The notes below the pieces were generated by a model, which was given only the letters and a program-made list of their open reading frames with translations, was not told the DNA's origin and made no database searches. DNA of 64,000 nt, taken from NCBI RefSeq assembly GCF_005217525.1, contig NZ_PNXQ01000016.1:1-64000 (forward strand), given 5' to 3'. The DNA is from Paenibacillus terrae. GTDB lineage: Bacteria > Bacillota > Bacilli > Paenibacillales > Paenibacillaceae. Shown piece by piece: positions 1 through 9,798 of the stretch (its first letter is position 1; each line of letters begins with the position of its first letter). A program made the position numbers and the translations under genes.

Positions 1-341
1 TCTTAAGCGTGTCTCTGCTTCTATTAATCAAATTACTTATTCTGGTTAATCAACAGACGTGATAAATAAAACCATTTTGATCTATATGTACTCTTGATTA
101 AAGCTACTGAGGGTATTATGAAATTGATTCAAATAATGCTCAATAAAAATAATTATTTTCGATAACGAAGTTAAGCACTCTGCTTTCTTTGTTTTTTTGT
201 GTTCTAAGAATGGCTTCTTTTTTTGAGAGAAGAAAGGAGTACGCCAAGACGATAACGAATAGCTTTATATAGTTAAAATGAATGTTAACGGAGTATTATC
301 GCGACGTCTCTGAGGAAACAAAAACCTGGAGGGGGAATGTT

Positions 342-3089
342 ATGAGGTTCACGCATCTGGAAAAAGCGACAACTGTGCTGTTGGATCATCCGGTTCGTCT
401 GACGTCTGCTTATGCAGTCGGTCCGGTCAAGCTGCCGGAAAATTGCGGTGTGGGTAGGGCATGGTCCGATCATTTTACCCCTGAGGAATGGGATTTGGAA
501 AGGGCTTGTAATGAAGAAGGACTGGAGCTTTCGGCTGGAGGAAAGGCAGCGTGCCGCTTTTTAACTGAGCTGGACCCCCGGAACGCCGAATTGAAATTAG
601 GTGTCTTTTCGCCCCTGACTGAGCAAGAAAGGCTTTTGTTGGTTTCTAATCTCCGCTGCGCGGCAGCACAGGAAGTTATTTTCAGACCGTTTGAAGGAAC
701 AGGACAAATTTGGGTGGACGGCATATTGGTATATGCGGAATCCGGTCCTTTTCGCCTGGTTCTGGATGAAGGCGATCATACGGTGGTGGTCGTTGCAGCC
801 TTTATTCCCGATGAAGCTCGCTCTATTCGGATTAGTGGAACTCTTATTTATGATAGTGCAGATGTGGCGGAGCTGCATCAGGAATTCGTAGAGCGCAATA
901 TACGTTTTCATATGGCATGGCTGGAGGTGGAGAAATCCGCTGGCAGGGAGGGAGAAGACAGTCCGATCTCATTTTATTTGCTGCGCAAGGATCGGATAGA
1001 TCTTCCTGAAGATCAGCCGTTATGGGTCGAGGTAACGAATGATGAGGGAACATTGCTGGACCGGTTTCAGGCGTTTTGGGAGCAGGAGCAGCAATATGCT
1101 TGGAATGAGGAAGTTGTCGGGAATACGGGAATGCTGCATTTTACGGTTACATATCAGGACCATGAGGCAAGAGAGCATTATTTTGTGTACTCGATGCTTG
1201 TGCGGCCTTTGTTGGCGGTTGTGGAGAGTTTGCAAGAAAAGTACGACCAGTATAGTCAAGCTTATAATATAGATGCTTTTGGCTCTGCGAAGAAATTACA
1301 GGCAGAAGGCTTGCTGGCTGAGCTGAAAAGGTTAACGGCTTTGCCGGAAGATCCTTTTGAAATCTGGGATAATCGCATAGTGCGGGAATATATCAAGCTG
1401 CTAAAACGGATTTTCACACATGCGTATACGGAACGGCCTCAGCATCCATCTCGGGAGGATAACATCCTTTTGTGCCCTGACGGGATTGGCGAAGGCTTTT
1501 TTGTCTCCCGTTTGGACAACAGCCTGCAACGCTACACGATACAGCTTCCCCGAAGCTATTCGGCGGATCGGCAGTATCCTCTAATCGTCCTGATGCCGGG
1601 CAAACGGTATGAGCTGGGTCTGCCGGATTTTCAGAAACGGGGGTTTGGACGGGGCTGGGAAGAGGAAGCGATATTCGTCACTTTTTCGTGCCGTGGAGTT
1701 ACGCTGGGCAGCTACATTGGCGAAGCCGCTTTTCTGGAGGCGCTGGATGTCATTCTGCAAGCGTACCCGGTGGATGAAGACCGAATCTATCTGACGGGCT
1801 ATTCTAACGGCGCATACGCTGCCTGGGCGATGGCACAGGCGTATCCTTCGCGTTTTGCGGCTATTGCTGTCATTGCCGGCGCACCGCATCCGAAGCATCT
1901 GATGAACCTGCTGAATATGCCCATATTCAATGTGGTGGGAGATCAGGATTACTTGTTTGCGCAAGCTTATACAGCACCTGAAACCGAGCTTGCATCCGAC
2001 TATTATAAAGGAATGGTGGAACGGTATGCCAACCATTGGGACACGCATGAACTGAGGCTTTTGGACGGTGTACTGAGCTGGCTTATGCAATGGACGAGAG
2101 TGATGCTGCCACAGCGTATTGCCTACCGAACGGAGCGGGGGAGACATCATCGGGCTTATTGGCTGGAGCTGTCGCAGGCAGATGAAAACGAGGAATACGC
2201 GGAGCTGTACGGTGAATTAAGCCAAACGGGTGAACTGGATGTTAGAGCCGTCCACGTTGATGAATTTATTATTCACCTCTCACATGAGATCGTACCATTG
2301 GAGCTTGCACATGTCCGTATTGGAGGGCGGATTTTCGTGTTGGATTTGCTAGAATATAACCGCTTTCGCTTCGTTAAAATAGAGTTGCGGAAACGCCCCT
2401 CACCTGAATATCGATTAATTGCTGAACGGGGCAGCGAAACAGATGGGATTTCTGGAAAAGCAACAGATGATGAAACGGCTATGTTTAGGTTAGACGGCGC
2501 AGGTCGGAATCCTTCTGGCCATGGTATGGGAGTGCTAGACGTTTATATGGATCGTCTGCATATTGTCCTTCCATCCAGCTATGCTACACCCGAAGAAGAG
2601 CAGGCGGTAAAACGGACGGCAAAGGCTTTGGCCAGCCCTCGGACAGCGACTTGGAATCCTTATATTGGTGTTCATTATCCTGTGGTGGCTTCTCACATGA
2701 TTTCGGAGGAAGAACTGGCTGACAGTAACGTGATTTGTATCACCTCAGGTTTGTCCAGACATGAGCTGCTTCAGCGGTATCAAGCCCATTTGCAGATCAC
2801 CTGTACGGAAAAAGGGTATGTACTGGGTGGTGATTTCACGTCAGGCGAGTATTGTCTTTCGTATATCCAGCCTGTCCCGTGGTCCCCACGCCAACAAATG
2901 CTTGTTGTGGCCACCAATTCTCCCCGCATGCTAGCTAAAAACCTGTTCACGCGCAGGCTGATTATGCCCGGTTATTTTAACGGTCTGCACCCGTATTTGA
3001 ACAAGGATATTATCGTGTATGACAGCAAGGGTGTGCGTGCTTTTAATTTTACTTCCATAAATCATGCGCAGCAAAAGCTACAAAACTGA
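342..3089 (+). CDS. Large esterase-like alpha/beta-hydrolase protein
   Basis: A 915-aa protein. An in-frame ATG exists at 282, but the ATG at 342 is preceded by GGAGGGGG at 328-335 with ideal spacing, so I use it. The N-terminal third is beta-rich. The middle (about residues 370-610) looks like a PHB-depolymerase or esterase-type alpha/beta-hydrolase: a strand-turn VLMPGKRYELG, the nucleophile elbow GYSNGAY and an acid-type loop VVGDQDY. The C-terminal third is again beta-rich. I see no signal peptide, so it is probably cytoplasmic. The catalytic histidine expected near DGVLSWLMQW is not obvious. The substrate is unknown. It stands alone with a strong terminator just behind it. The fold call is fairly secure; the function is not. 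Confidence 0.72.
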   Translation: MRFTHLEKATTVLLDHPVRLTSAYAVGPVKLPENCGVGRAWSDHFTPEEWDLERACNEEGLELSAGGKAACRFLTELDPRNAELKLGVFSPLTEQERLLLVSNLRCAAAQEVIFRPFEGTGQIWVDGILVYAESGPFRLVLDEGDHTVVVVAAFIPDEARSIRISGTLIYDSADVAELHQEFVERNIRFHMAWLEVEKSAGREGEDSPISFYLLRKDRIDLPEDQPLWVEVTNDEGTLLDRFQAFWEQEQQYAWNEEVVGNTGMLHFTVTYQDHEAREHYFVYSMLVRPLLAVVESLQEKYDQYSQAYNIDAFGSAKKLQAEGLLAELKRLTALPEDPFEIWDNRIVREYIKLLKRIFTHAYTERPQHPSREDNILLCPDGIGEGFFVSRLDNSLQRYTIQLPRSYSADRQYPLIVLMPGKRYELGLPDFQKRGFGRGWEEEAIFVTFSCRGVTLGSYIGEAAFLEALDVILQAYPVDEDRIYLTGYSNGAYAAWAMAQAYPSRFAAIAVIAGAPHPKHLMNLLNMPIFNVVGDQDYLFAQAYTAPETELASDYYKGMVERYANHWDTHELRLLDGVLSWLMQWTRVMLPQRIAYRTERGRHHRAYWLELSQADENEEYAELYGELSQTGELDVRAVHVDEFIIHLSHEIVPLELAHVRIGGRIFVLDLLEYNRFRFVKIELRKRPSPEYRLIAERGSETDGISGKATDDETAMFRLDGAGRNPSGHGMGVLDVYMDRLHIVLPSSYATPEEEQAVKRTAKALASPRTATWNPYIGVHYPVVASHMISEEELADSNVICITSGLSRHELLQRYQAHLQITCTEKGYVLGGDFTSGEYCLSYIQPVPWSPRQQMLVVATNSPRMLAKNLFTRRLIMPGYFNGLHPYLNKDIIVYDSKGVRAFNFTSINHAQQKLQN

Positions 3090-3105
3090 TCCAAAAGCCG
3101 TAATG

Positions 3106-3149
3106 AAAAAAACCGTTCGGAGCCACGCTGGCGATCCTGACGGTTTTTT
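3106..3149. terminator. Bidirectional intrinsic terminator
   Basis: AAAAAACCGT at 3106-3115 pairs with ACGGTTTTTT at 3140-3149, with an inner GCCA-CGC-TGGC hairpin. A-runs on one side and T-runs on the other let it end both the esterase-like gene (plus) and the zinc-ribbon gene (minus), which converge here. Confidence 0.9.
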
Positions 3150-3212
3150 GCTGCTTTATTGCAGTGGTTTGTCATGGTAATGACGTCATATATAGAAGGG
3201 CGTTAGGACAGA

Positions 3213-4130
3213 TCAGTTTTTATACTGCTCCATCAGATATACGATCTTGACCTCATCGGCCAAATCGCCAAAGGGTTCATAAGGATTCTCCTGAATGATA
3301 TGATATAAACGCTGGACTCGTTCCTTTGGCAGTTTGCGCACATATCTGGAAATAAAACCGGCGTGCGTGACCACGTAGCGTTTTTTACGGACAGCAGCGT
3401 TGGCGACACGGACGAGAATATCCTCGCCTCCTGCCATTTCCAGAATGCGGCGTTCATAAAAGGTCACGTAACGGAACGTCCGATCCTTGATCAGCTCACG
3501 ATTTAATCTGGCAATCTCTCCGATATATCTGACCATAAGCGGCTCAAAGCTTTTGATCAGGAGAGGGTCGAGCGTTAGCTCCATATCCTTGCGGAGCACA
3601 AAGGATTGCAGCAGAGCGACCTGCTGGAGCCTTATCCGGTCATTGTGGATGAGTACGGCAATCTCACGCAGCATTTCATAGGAGACACGCTCGTTGAGCT
3701 GTCGCAGGGCAACTGCGTTTTTATGATTGATATTCAGGCCCTGTTTAACTTGCTCTATGCGGCTTCTGAACAGGCGTATAAGCTGCCTGCGCTGCTCATA
3801 GGGACGAATACGCTGCTGTAAAAGCACCAAGGGTAGCAGGAGAAGTGCGCCGACGATACCACACAGGAGCATTTGCTGGGTAGAATGGCCGAAAAAGACG
3901 GCAGCGACCAGTAGCACGATGACGAAGGCAAGGTCCTTGCGAAAATAAAGCTCGGCTCTGTGGTGGGCATATTGCTCTACAGGAATCAGTGCATCCCGAC
4001 CGCAAGACGTACATTTATCTTCCCATAGGGCAGTAAACTGTCCGCAACGCTTGCAGATCCGCAGCTTTTGGTACGCATGCTCGGTGTGGATAAACGGACG
4101 AAATTGTACAGGCTGTTTGGCACTACTCAT
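3213..4130 (-). CDS. Zinc-ribbon membrane protein, unknown function
   Basis: A 305-aa protein. The frame can begin at a GTG at 4139, but GGAGA at 4141-4145 sits 10 nt from the ATG at 4130, so that start is preferred. The N-terminus has a zinc ribbon, CKRCG then CTSCG about 15 residues later. Two adjacent hydrophobic helices follow (AFVIVLLVAAVFFG and LLCGIVGALLLLPLVLL). About 190 mostly helical, charged residues then face the cytoplasm. Its start overlaps the end of the small membrane gene 4123-4275 by 8 nt, which suggests translational coupling. The pair is divergent from the tubulin-like operon and may share its control region. I do not recognise the family. Confidence 0.75.
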   Translation of the reverse strand: MSSAKQPVQFRPFIHTEHAYQKLRICKRCGQFTALWEDKCTSCGRDALIPVEQYAHHRAELYFRKDLAFVIVLLVAAVFFGHSTQQMLLCGIVGALLLLPLVLLQQRIRPYEQRRQLIRLFRSRIEQVKQGLNINHKNAVALRQLNERVSYEMLREIAVLIHNDRIRLQQVALLQSFVLRKDMELTLDPLLIKSFEPLMVRYIGEIARLNRELIKDRTFRYVTFYERRILEMAGGEDILVRVANAAVRKKRYVVTHAGFISRYVRKLPKERVQRLYHIIQENPYEPFGDLADEVKIVYLMEQYKN

Positions 4131-4275
4131 TGCGATCACTTCTCCGGTTCAGCAGGGCTAGAAGCTCGGTGCTCAATTGTGTAATCGAGGGAGCGCGTTT
4201 TTTATGTATAGAGTAAGTGATTAATTTGATGGCGACAAAAAGAAACAAAATCGCCAAACATCCGTATGAGATCAT
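4123..4275 (-). CDS. Small single-pass membrane protein (50 aa)
   Basis: The start at 4275 is chosen because AGAGGAAGT lies 5 nt upstream. A longer in-frame ATG at 4344 has no comparable site. The product begins with one hydrophobic helix (GCLAILFLFVAIKLITY), then a basic stretch KKRAP and a polar tail ending RRSDRNE. It overlaps the zinc-ribbon membrane gene by 8 nt and is probably translated with it. The family is not recognised. The good ribosome binding site, the overlap and the clear TM segment argue that it is real. Confidence 0.6.
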   Translation of the reverse strand: MISYGCLAILFLFVAIKLITYSIHKKRAPSITQLSTELLALLNRRSDRNE

Positions 4276-4575
4276 AGTGTACTTCCTCTTTCTGCTCAGA
4301 TTTTTACAGCGATAATTTGCAAGAGCGGGTTTCGCTTCTGTCATTTTTGTCGTATAAAGGAGAAGGCTGGTGCCCGATTGCCCTTGTTGGGGTATAATTA
4401 TATCATTACTGCAGGATATTGGTAAAATCCCGCAGTATAATAGGCTTCTTGGCTGTAATCAGGCTATTCGGGCATCATTTTCAGCTGGCTCTCATGTAAA
4501 ACTCATTATAATTTAATAGTAGGAGAGTACAACTGTAATTTAGAATGAGAACTAACCGGCAAAGGGGTACAAGCG
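4276..4575. promoter_or_regulatory. Divergent control region of the tubulin-like operon
   Basis: About 300 nt without a gene separate the minus-strand membrane pair from the plus-strand operon. Three TATAAT hexamers lie at 4393-4398, 4436-4441 and 4507-4512, but none has a convincing -35 at 16-18 nt, so the promoter is unassigned. AAAGGGG upstream of 4576 is the ribosome binding site of the first operon gene. No clear operator was found. Confidence 0.4.
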
Positions 4576-6381
4576 ATGTATAGTAGAGACAGAAAATGGT
4601 TTTTGGTCATCGGAATCATATGTGCAATGATCATGACCTCAATTTCGGCATGGCAGCCGCAGACGGCGAATGCCGCTTCAACCTCAGCCTCCAAGGTGGA
4701 TGCGGTGCTGGTTGTCGATGTGAGTAATTCCATGAATACCAGTGATCCAGGCAAAATTGGCAATGAAGCCATGAAAATGTTCATTGATATGCTGTCGACG
4801 CAAAATGACAAGGTCGGTATTGTAGCGTATACGGATGTCGTACAGCGCGAGAAGGCTTTGCTTAATATTACGTCCGAAGCGGACAAGCAGGAACTGAAGT
4901 CGTTCATTGACGGGCTGAACCGGGGGGCGTATACTGACACCTCCGTAGGTGTCAAGGAAGCGATTCGCATTTTGCAGGATGGCAAAACAGCCGGACATGC
5001 GCCTATGATCGTCATGCTGGCCGATGGTAACAACGATTTAAATAAAACAGCGGGCAGAACTGAAAGCCAATCCGATCAGGATATGGCGAAGGCTGTGGCC
5101 GAAGCTAAAAATAGCGGTGTTCCGATCTACACCATCGGTTTGAATGCAGACGGAAAACTGAATAAAAACAAACTCGCAGACATTGCGCAGCAAACGGGCG
5201 GTAAATCTTTTATTACAAGCTCGGCGGATGACCTGCCGAACATCTTGAGTGAAATCTTCGCCAGCAATTTGAAGCTGAAAGTTGTTCCTTTGAAGTCCAT
5301 TACAGCGAACGGCAACTATCAAGACGTTACGGTAACTGTACCGAACGATAGCGTGCAGGAGGCTAACATTTCGATTATGTCCTCCAAGCCGGTGGATGCG
5401 AGACTGATAGACCCGTCGGGCAACACCAAGCCGATTCCTTCAAGTGATGTACTGCTGTCCAAATCGAAAAGCTACTCGCTGATTAAACTGCTCAAGCCTG
5501 TGGCTGGCGACTGGAAGCTTCAGGTCAAGGGAGTCCAACAGGATCAGATTGATATTAATCTGGTGTTCAACTATGATTTGGAACTGAAACTGGACGCACC
5601 GCCTGCCAAAGCCTTCAAAAAAGGTGACGCTGTCCAAATTCGTTCCTACCTGACGAGTAACAACCAGCAGCTTCAGGATCAGGAACTGTATGCAAATATG
5701 AATGCAGTTCTGAAGGTCAAGGACCTTGATTCCGGTACAACGAATGAGGTTCCATTGAAGAATGAGGGGGACGCTTTTACTGGCTCGTACACGATACCAG
5801 AAACGCATGACTATGAACTGACCGTCAGAGCAGAGGAAAAGAGCTTCTACCGTGAAACCCAGCCTGTGACCATCAGTGCCAAGGCTGCGGCGGGCAGTGG
5901 CACAAATAATGGTACTACGACGGCGCCGGCAGCATCTGCCGAGAAGTCCAAACTGCTCCCCCTCATTCTGTTGGGACTGGGACTGATCGTTCTGCTGCTT
6001 GCAGCCTACTTCATCTGGAAGGCTGTCAAAAAAGCCAACCGTGGCTTCGTTGGACAAATCGTTCTGGAAATCAGGGACGAAAATACCGGCGAAAAAACGT
6101 ATCCGCAATACAAAAAGCTGAACACCTTCCGGGGTAAATTCAATCTGCACCAGTTGCTGCAACTGGCACCGGAATTTGCCGGAACCGATAAGGTAGTGTT
6201 CACGCCAGCCAATCAGGACCGTATCATGGTGCGCAGCACTCCGGAGATTACGATTGAAAAATCTGGACGCGCTGTAGATACAGGCAGTGGTCTTGAACTG
6301 AAAAACGGCGATCGTCTGACGATTCCGCTGGCAAGCGTGGACAAAACCATTTTGCTGGAATTCATTTCAGTAAACAGCTAA
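4576..6381 (+). CDS. Secreted, membrane-anchored vWA protein
   Basis: A 601-aa protein with a signal peptide (hydrophobic IGIICAMIM, cleavage near ANAAS, about residue 34). A von Willebrand A domain (about 42-225) follows, with the MIDAS motif DVSNS at 48-52, TDTS and ADGN loops. About 230 mostly beta residues come next. A TM helix (about 460-482) leads to a beta-rich C-terminal domain of about 115 aa that should be cytoplasmic. This topology places the vWA metal site outside the cell and a possible docking domain inside. It is the first gene of the operon; the tubulin-like gene follows 24 nt later. vWA proteins are a fixed partner of FtsZ-like neighbourhoods. The ligand is unknown. Confidence 0.88.
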   Translation: MYSRDRKWFLVIGIICAMIMTSISAWQPQTANAASTSASKVDAVLVVDVSNSMNTSDPGKIGNEAMKMFIDMLSTQNDKVGIVAYTDVVQREKALLNITSEADKQELKSFIDGLNRGAYTDTSVGVKEAIRILQDGKTAGHAPMIVMLADGNNDLNKTAGRTESQSDQDMAKAVAEAKNSGVPIYTIGLNADGKLNKNKLADIAQQTGGKSFITSSADDLPNILSEIFASNLKLKVVPLKSITANGNYQDVTVTVPNDSVQEANISIMSSKPVDARLIDPSGNTKPIPSSDVLLSKSKSYSLIKLLKPVAGDWKLQVKGVQQDQIDINLVFNYDLELKLDAPPAKAFKKGDAVQIRSYLTSNNQQLQDQELYANMNAVLKVKDLDSGTTNEVPLKNEGDAFTGSYTIPETHDYELTVRAEEKSFYRETQPVTISAKAAAGSGTNNGTTTAPAASAEKSKLLPLILLGLGLIVLLLAAYFIWKAVKKANRGFVGQIVLEIRDENTGEKTYPQYKKLNTFRGKFNLHQLLQLAPEFAGTDKVVFTPANQDRIMVRSTPEITIEKSGRAVDTGSGLELKNGDRLTIPLASVDKTILLEFISVNS

Positions 6382-6405
6382 ACGAACCCTTAGGAGGTCA
6401 AATCT

Positions 6406-9400
6406 ATGAAACCAGTAGTTAGAGAGCATATCCAGCAATTAGACGTATCACTCGGCGGAGGGATCGTAAGCGATAAGATTAGAGTGGATACCATTGATAA
6501 TCCCATTTTGATTATCGGACTCGGAGGTACGGGTATTGATGCCCTTCTCCGCTTGAAATATCAAATTAACCGCAGATTCAAGCTGCCGGCAGATCCGGTT
6601 TCCAAGAAAAAGAGCGAGAAGCCGGACAACGTGGAATTTCTGGCTTTTGAAACAAATGAACAGGATCGCAACAAAAAATATAAAGGGATTGGCCTGGACC
6701 CGATCAACGAGTTTGTCCTGCTGTCCAATGCGGAAATCGGCGGATTGCTGCAAAACCGCAGCATTTTGGAGCCGTACATTACGGATTGGCTGTCACCCGA
6801 GCTGAGTATTACCGATGGCATGAACGGGGCAGCAGGGGTGCGTCAGGCTGGACGTTTGCTGCTGTTCACCAAAATCAATCAAGTCGTGCAAAGCATTGAC
6901 AAAAAAATCAAAACCCTGTCTGAAGGCACCAATAAGAAGCTGATGGTGTTCCTGCTGTCCGGTTTGTCCGGCGGTACGGGGAGCGGTACCTTCCTTGATA
7001 TCTCGTATATCGTCCGTGGGATTATTGAGCGTGATTACGGCTCCGCAGGTGTGGACCGTGTAAATACATTAGGGTATCTGTTTACACCGGACATTAACCT
7101 GGCGAACAAAAGCCTGAGCGAGCATACACGCGAATATATTAAAAAGAACGGCTATGCCGCGCTCAAAGAGCTGGACTACTGGATGAATGTAGACAGTCGC
7201 GGAGAACGGTTCAAGCAGCAGTATGGCAACATTTTGACTGTGAATTCACCGTTGCCGCCGTTTAATCTGTGCCACCTTATTTCTGCGACGAACACAGAAG
7301 GCAAGCTGCTGGAAAACGCCTATGATTACTGCATGAATGTTACCGCCGAGAACATCACCAACTTTATGGCGAGTGAGGAAAAGCAGTCAGGCGAAGAATT
7401 TGCCATTCATGACTATATCAGCAACATTCGTACCAATATTGCACAAATGAACAAGGCATATCCTGCCAACTACGATTACAATATTATCGGGGCTTCCTCG
7501 GCGGTACTGCCGATGGAGGAAATGACGACATATCTGGCCTACCGGATGTTTGGCAAAATGTCCAAAATGTTCGAGCAATCGCCGAATCAAGAGGATGTCG
7601 AGAAGTTTGCCCGCAAGCTGGGCGTGGATCTGGACAGTATGATCAAAAACTTCGAATCCCGCGTCCCTGAGCCGTTGCCAGGCTTTGAAAACAGTGAACG
7701 ATTAAGCTATAACAATGTGGTCAAAATGCAAGTTGTGAATATGGACACCGAGCTGGAGCAGACCTTCCTGACACGTGCGCGTGAGGAATATATCAAGGCG
7801 AAGAAGCAGCTTCCGGGTGAAATTACGGGGCAGTTTACCGACCAAATTCGGCGGATGTTCCTGCATCCCGAGCAAGGGCCGTTTTATGTGTCCCGTATGA
7901 TTTATACGGAAAAAGGTTTTAGCTTGCTGAAAATGCTGCTTTCCTACATTGAGACGCTGCGTGAATCACTACATCGTATCCCAACGGATATTGAATGGGC
8001 GCGTGAACAGGCGGGCGAAAAGCTGGGCGATGCCAAGAGCGCGTTCGTGTCCAAGGATAAAAAGAAAAATGCGTACATTGAAGCGAAAATCAATGAATAC
8101 TGGCTTCGGGCCGACGTGGAGCGAACAGAGCAGCTTATTGAATTTTATGAAGACCTGTATGATCTGCTGAACAAGGAAAACAGCCGCATTTATAATGTAT
8201 TTACTGAAATTTTGAATGCCCTGAGCGCAATTTTCGAGAAGAATGGCGATCTGCTGATCAACGGCGAAGAACAATCCGATCACAGAGGCAACAAGACGTA
8301 CTATTGGAACCTGGTCAGTGTCCCGGATATTTCCGAAGTCGTAACCAAGTTGCTGGATAAGCGTGACGGTGACGATTTGATCCGTGATTTTGCCCAAGAG
8401 TTGCTGGAAAATTCGGATCAATGGGTGAAGGATCAGGATATCGACATCATTAGTTCTATCTCCAACTTCCTGACCGATAAGTTCGGTGATCTGATCACCC
8501 GTTCGATGGAGGATTTCCTCGTGATGAAATACGGGCAGGATGAGGCCATTGAAAAATTCGTGGAGCGCTATATTGCAAGCAAGCTGGATGAAGAGGCCGT
8601 ACCTGTTTTTCATCTGAGCAATAGCTCTGGTAACCTGTATTTCCCGTCATGGGGCTTCGTTTCGGTTCCGGTGCAGTCGCCTAATATTCTGAAAGGCGTT
8701 CGCAATTATCAAAATAATGCCATTGGTAAATCACACTTTACAATTAAAGAGAGCGAAGTCCGTAACCGGATTTTCTGGCTCAATACGCGCAATGGTGTGC
8801 CGTTGTTTGTATATACACCGCTCAAGGTGTATGAAGAAAGCTATGAAAAAACGATTCTTGACCGCGAAGGTATTGGCCGCCATCTAGTGCAAACGGGCCA
8901 GAACAACTGGACGAATTTGCCGTCACCGATTCCTGAAAAATCGTGGGGCGAAACGTATGTCAATTCGCGTGTGCAAGCTTACAATGCCCGCATCCGTAAC
9001 GATTTCGACCGTGCCAAGTCACTTGGCGTGATCCGTGAGAAGGATGTTGACCAGAATACGAGCAGCCGCTTTACTGTGCTGCGTTCACGTGCGCTGGATC
9101 TGAATGGTCTGCTGGCAGGCTACGATATGCGTCTGCAAGAATCCAAGCCGAATCTGGGTGAGGTAAAGAGAGCATGGTCTGAGCTAAAACGTCTGCTGGC
9201 TGAAGGGCTGGAACAGGCGGGAAGCAAGGACATCTTTGGCAGCATCAATGAAGAGATGGCGAAGGAAAATCTAATCCGTTCACCGGAGTTAACGCAGGTG
9301 GTTCGTGAAGAACTGGCGAAATATACACAGATGGAAGCGAAGGCTGCTGAACTGGAAGCCTTGCTGGGCAAATATCAGGATGAGGAAAAATGGCTGGATC

Positions 9401-9795
9401 AATTCATTCAGGCACTCTATACCGACACGATTACGAAAAAAGGCGCTTTATACGTATATGACCGTGACGAAGAGGAAGAGGCATGGGAGCCGTTTGCTAA
9501 TGTCATGAAGAGCCGTAATTACGTGGAGTTTGAAGTGTTTACGAATTTCCGTGGTCTGGAAGATAAAAAATATGCAGCCCTGATGCGTAAGGCGGACCGC
9601 CGTGATGCTGTCCTGACTTCGTCTGAGGACATTGCGCCGTTGCTGGCGAAGCTGGATGAGCTGGCTGCAACCTACACGGAAGCCCGGAATCAGTTGGAAT
9701 ATGAAAAGGTGGAGCTGGCTAACGGTGCGGAACTCTATGCGTTTTACGCTCAAATGTCCGGGAAATTAAACGATATTCGCAGAAAGTTGAAGTAA
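6406..9795 (+). CDS. Tubulin/FtsZ-like GTPase of the vWA-linked family
   Basis: A 1129-aa protein with an ideal AGGAGG ribosome binding site. The N-terminus carries a Rossmann-like strand and loop ILIIGLGGTGIDAL (about 35-48) and the tubulin/FtsZ T4 signature GLSGGTGSGTF (about 186-196), so it should bind and hydrolyse GTP and may polymerise. A later AALKELDYW helix (251-259) and PPFNLCHLISATNTEG (284-299) belong to the GTPase and activation region. The remaining 800 residues are helical, charged and probably partly coiled coil, far longer than FtsZ. The family (Tubulin_2 type) has been proposed to drive membrane remodelling together with vWA proteins and a dedicated GTPase, all present here. 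It is cytosolic, with no TM or signal. Confidence 0.88.
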   Translation: MKPVVREHIQQLDVSLGGGIVSDKIRVDTIDNPILIIGLGGTGIDALLRLKYQINRRFKLPADPVSKKKSEKPDNVEFLAFETNEQDRNKKYKGIGLDPINEFVLLSNAEIGGLLQNRSILEPYITDWLSPELSITDGMNGAAGVRQAGRLLLFTKINQVVQSIDKKIKTLSEGTNKKLMVFLLSGLSGGTGSGTFLDISYIVRGIIERDYGSAGVDRVNTLGYLFTPDINLANKSLSEHTREYIKKNGYAALKELDYWMNVDSRGERFKQQYGNILTVNSPLPPFNLCHLISATNTEGKLLENAYDYCMNVTAENITNFMASEEKQSGEEFAIHDYISNIRTNIAQMNKAYPANYDYNIIGASSAVLPMEEMTTYLAYRMFGKMSKMFEQSPNQEDVEKFARKLGVDLDSMIKNFESRVPEPLPGFENSERLSYNNVVKMQVVNMDTELEQTFLTRAREEYIKAKKQLPGEITGQFTDQIRRMFLHPEQGPFYVSRMIYTEKGFSLLKMLLSYIETLRESLHRIPTDIEWAREQAGEKLGDAKSAFVSKDKKKNAYIEAKINEYWLRADVERTEQLIEFYEDLYDLLNKENSRIYNVFTEILNALSAIFEKNGDLLINGEEQSDHRGNKTYYWNLVSVPDISEVVTKLLDKRDGDDLIRDFAQELLENSDQWVKDQDIDIISSISNFLTDKFGDLITRSMEDFLVMKYGQDEAIEKFVERYIASKLDEEAVPVFHLSNSSGNLYFPSWGFVSVPVQSPNILKGVRNYQNNAIGKSHFTIKESEVRNRIFWLNTRNGVPLFVYTPLKVYEESYEKTILDREGIGRHLVQTGQNNWTNLPSPIPEKSWGETYVNSRVQAYNARIRNDFDRAKSLGVIREKDVDQNTSSRFTVLRSRALDLNGLLAGYDMRLQESKPNLGEVKRAWSELKRLLAEGLEQAGSKDIFGSINEEMAKENLIRSPELTQVVREELAKYTQMEAKAAELEALLGKYQDEEKWLDQFIQALYTDTITKKGALYVYDRDEEEEAWEPFANVMKSRNYVEFEVFTNFRGLEDKKYAALMRKADRRDAVLTSSEDIAPLLAKLDELAATYTEARNQLEYEKVELANGAELYAFYAQMSGKLNDIRRKLK

Positions 9796-9798
9796 AGT

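Noticed and set aside
1-341. Possible gene or RNA at the window start
   Set aside because: AT-rich, no convincing frame or hairpin; probably the control region of the esterase-like gene, but no promoter could be fixed.
5440-6162. Minus-strand open frame of 240 codons
   Set aside because: It is antisense to the vWA gene, rich in Gln, Arg and Phe as expected of a shadow frame.
7969-8613. Long minus-strand open frame (214 codons)
   Set aside because: It lies wholly inside the tubulin-like gene, has no ribosome binding site and an unnatural composition; it is a shadow of the plus-strand codons.
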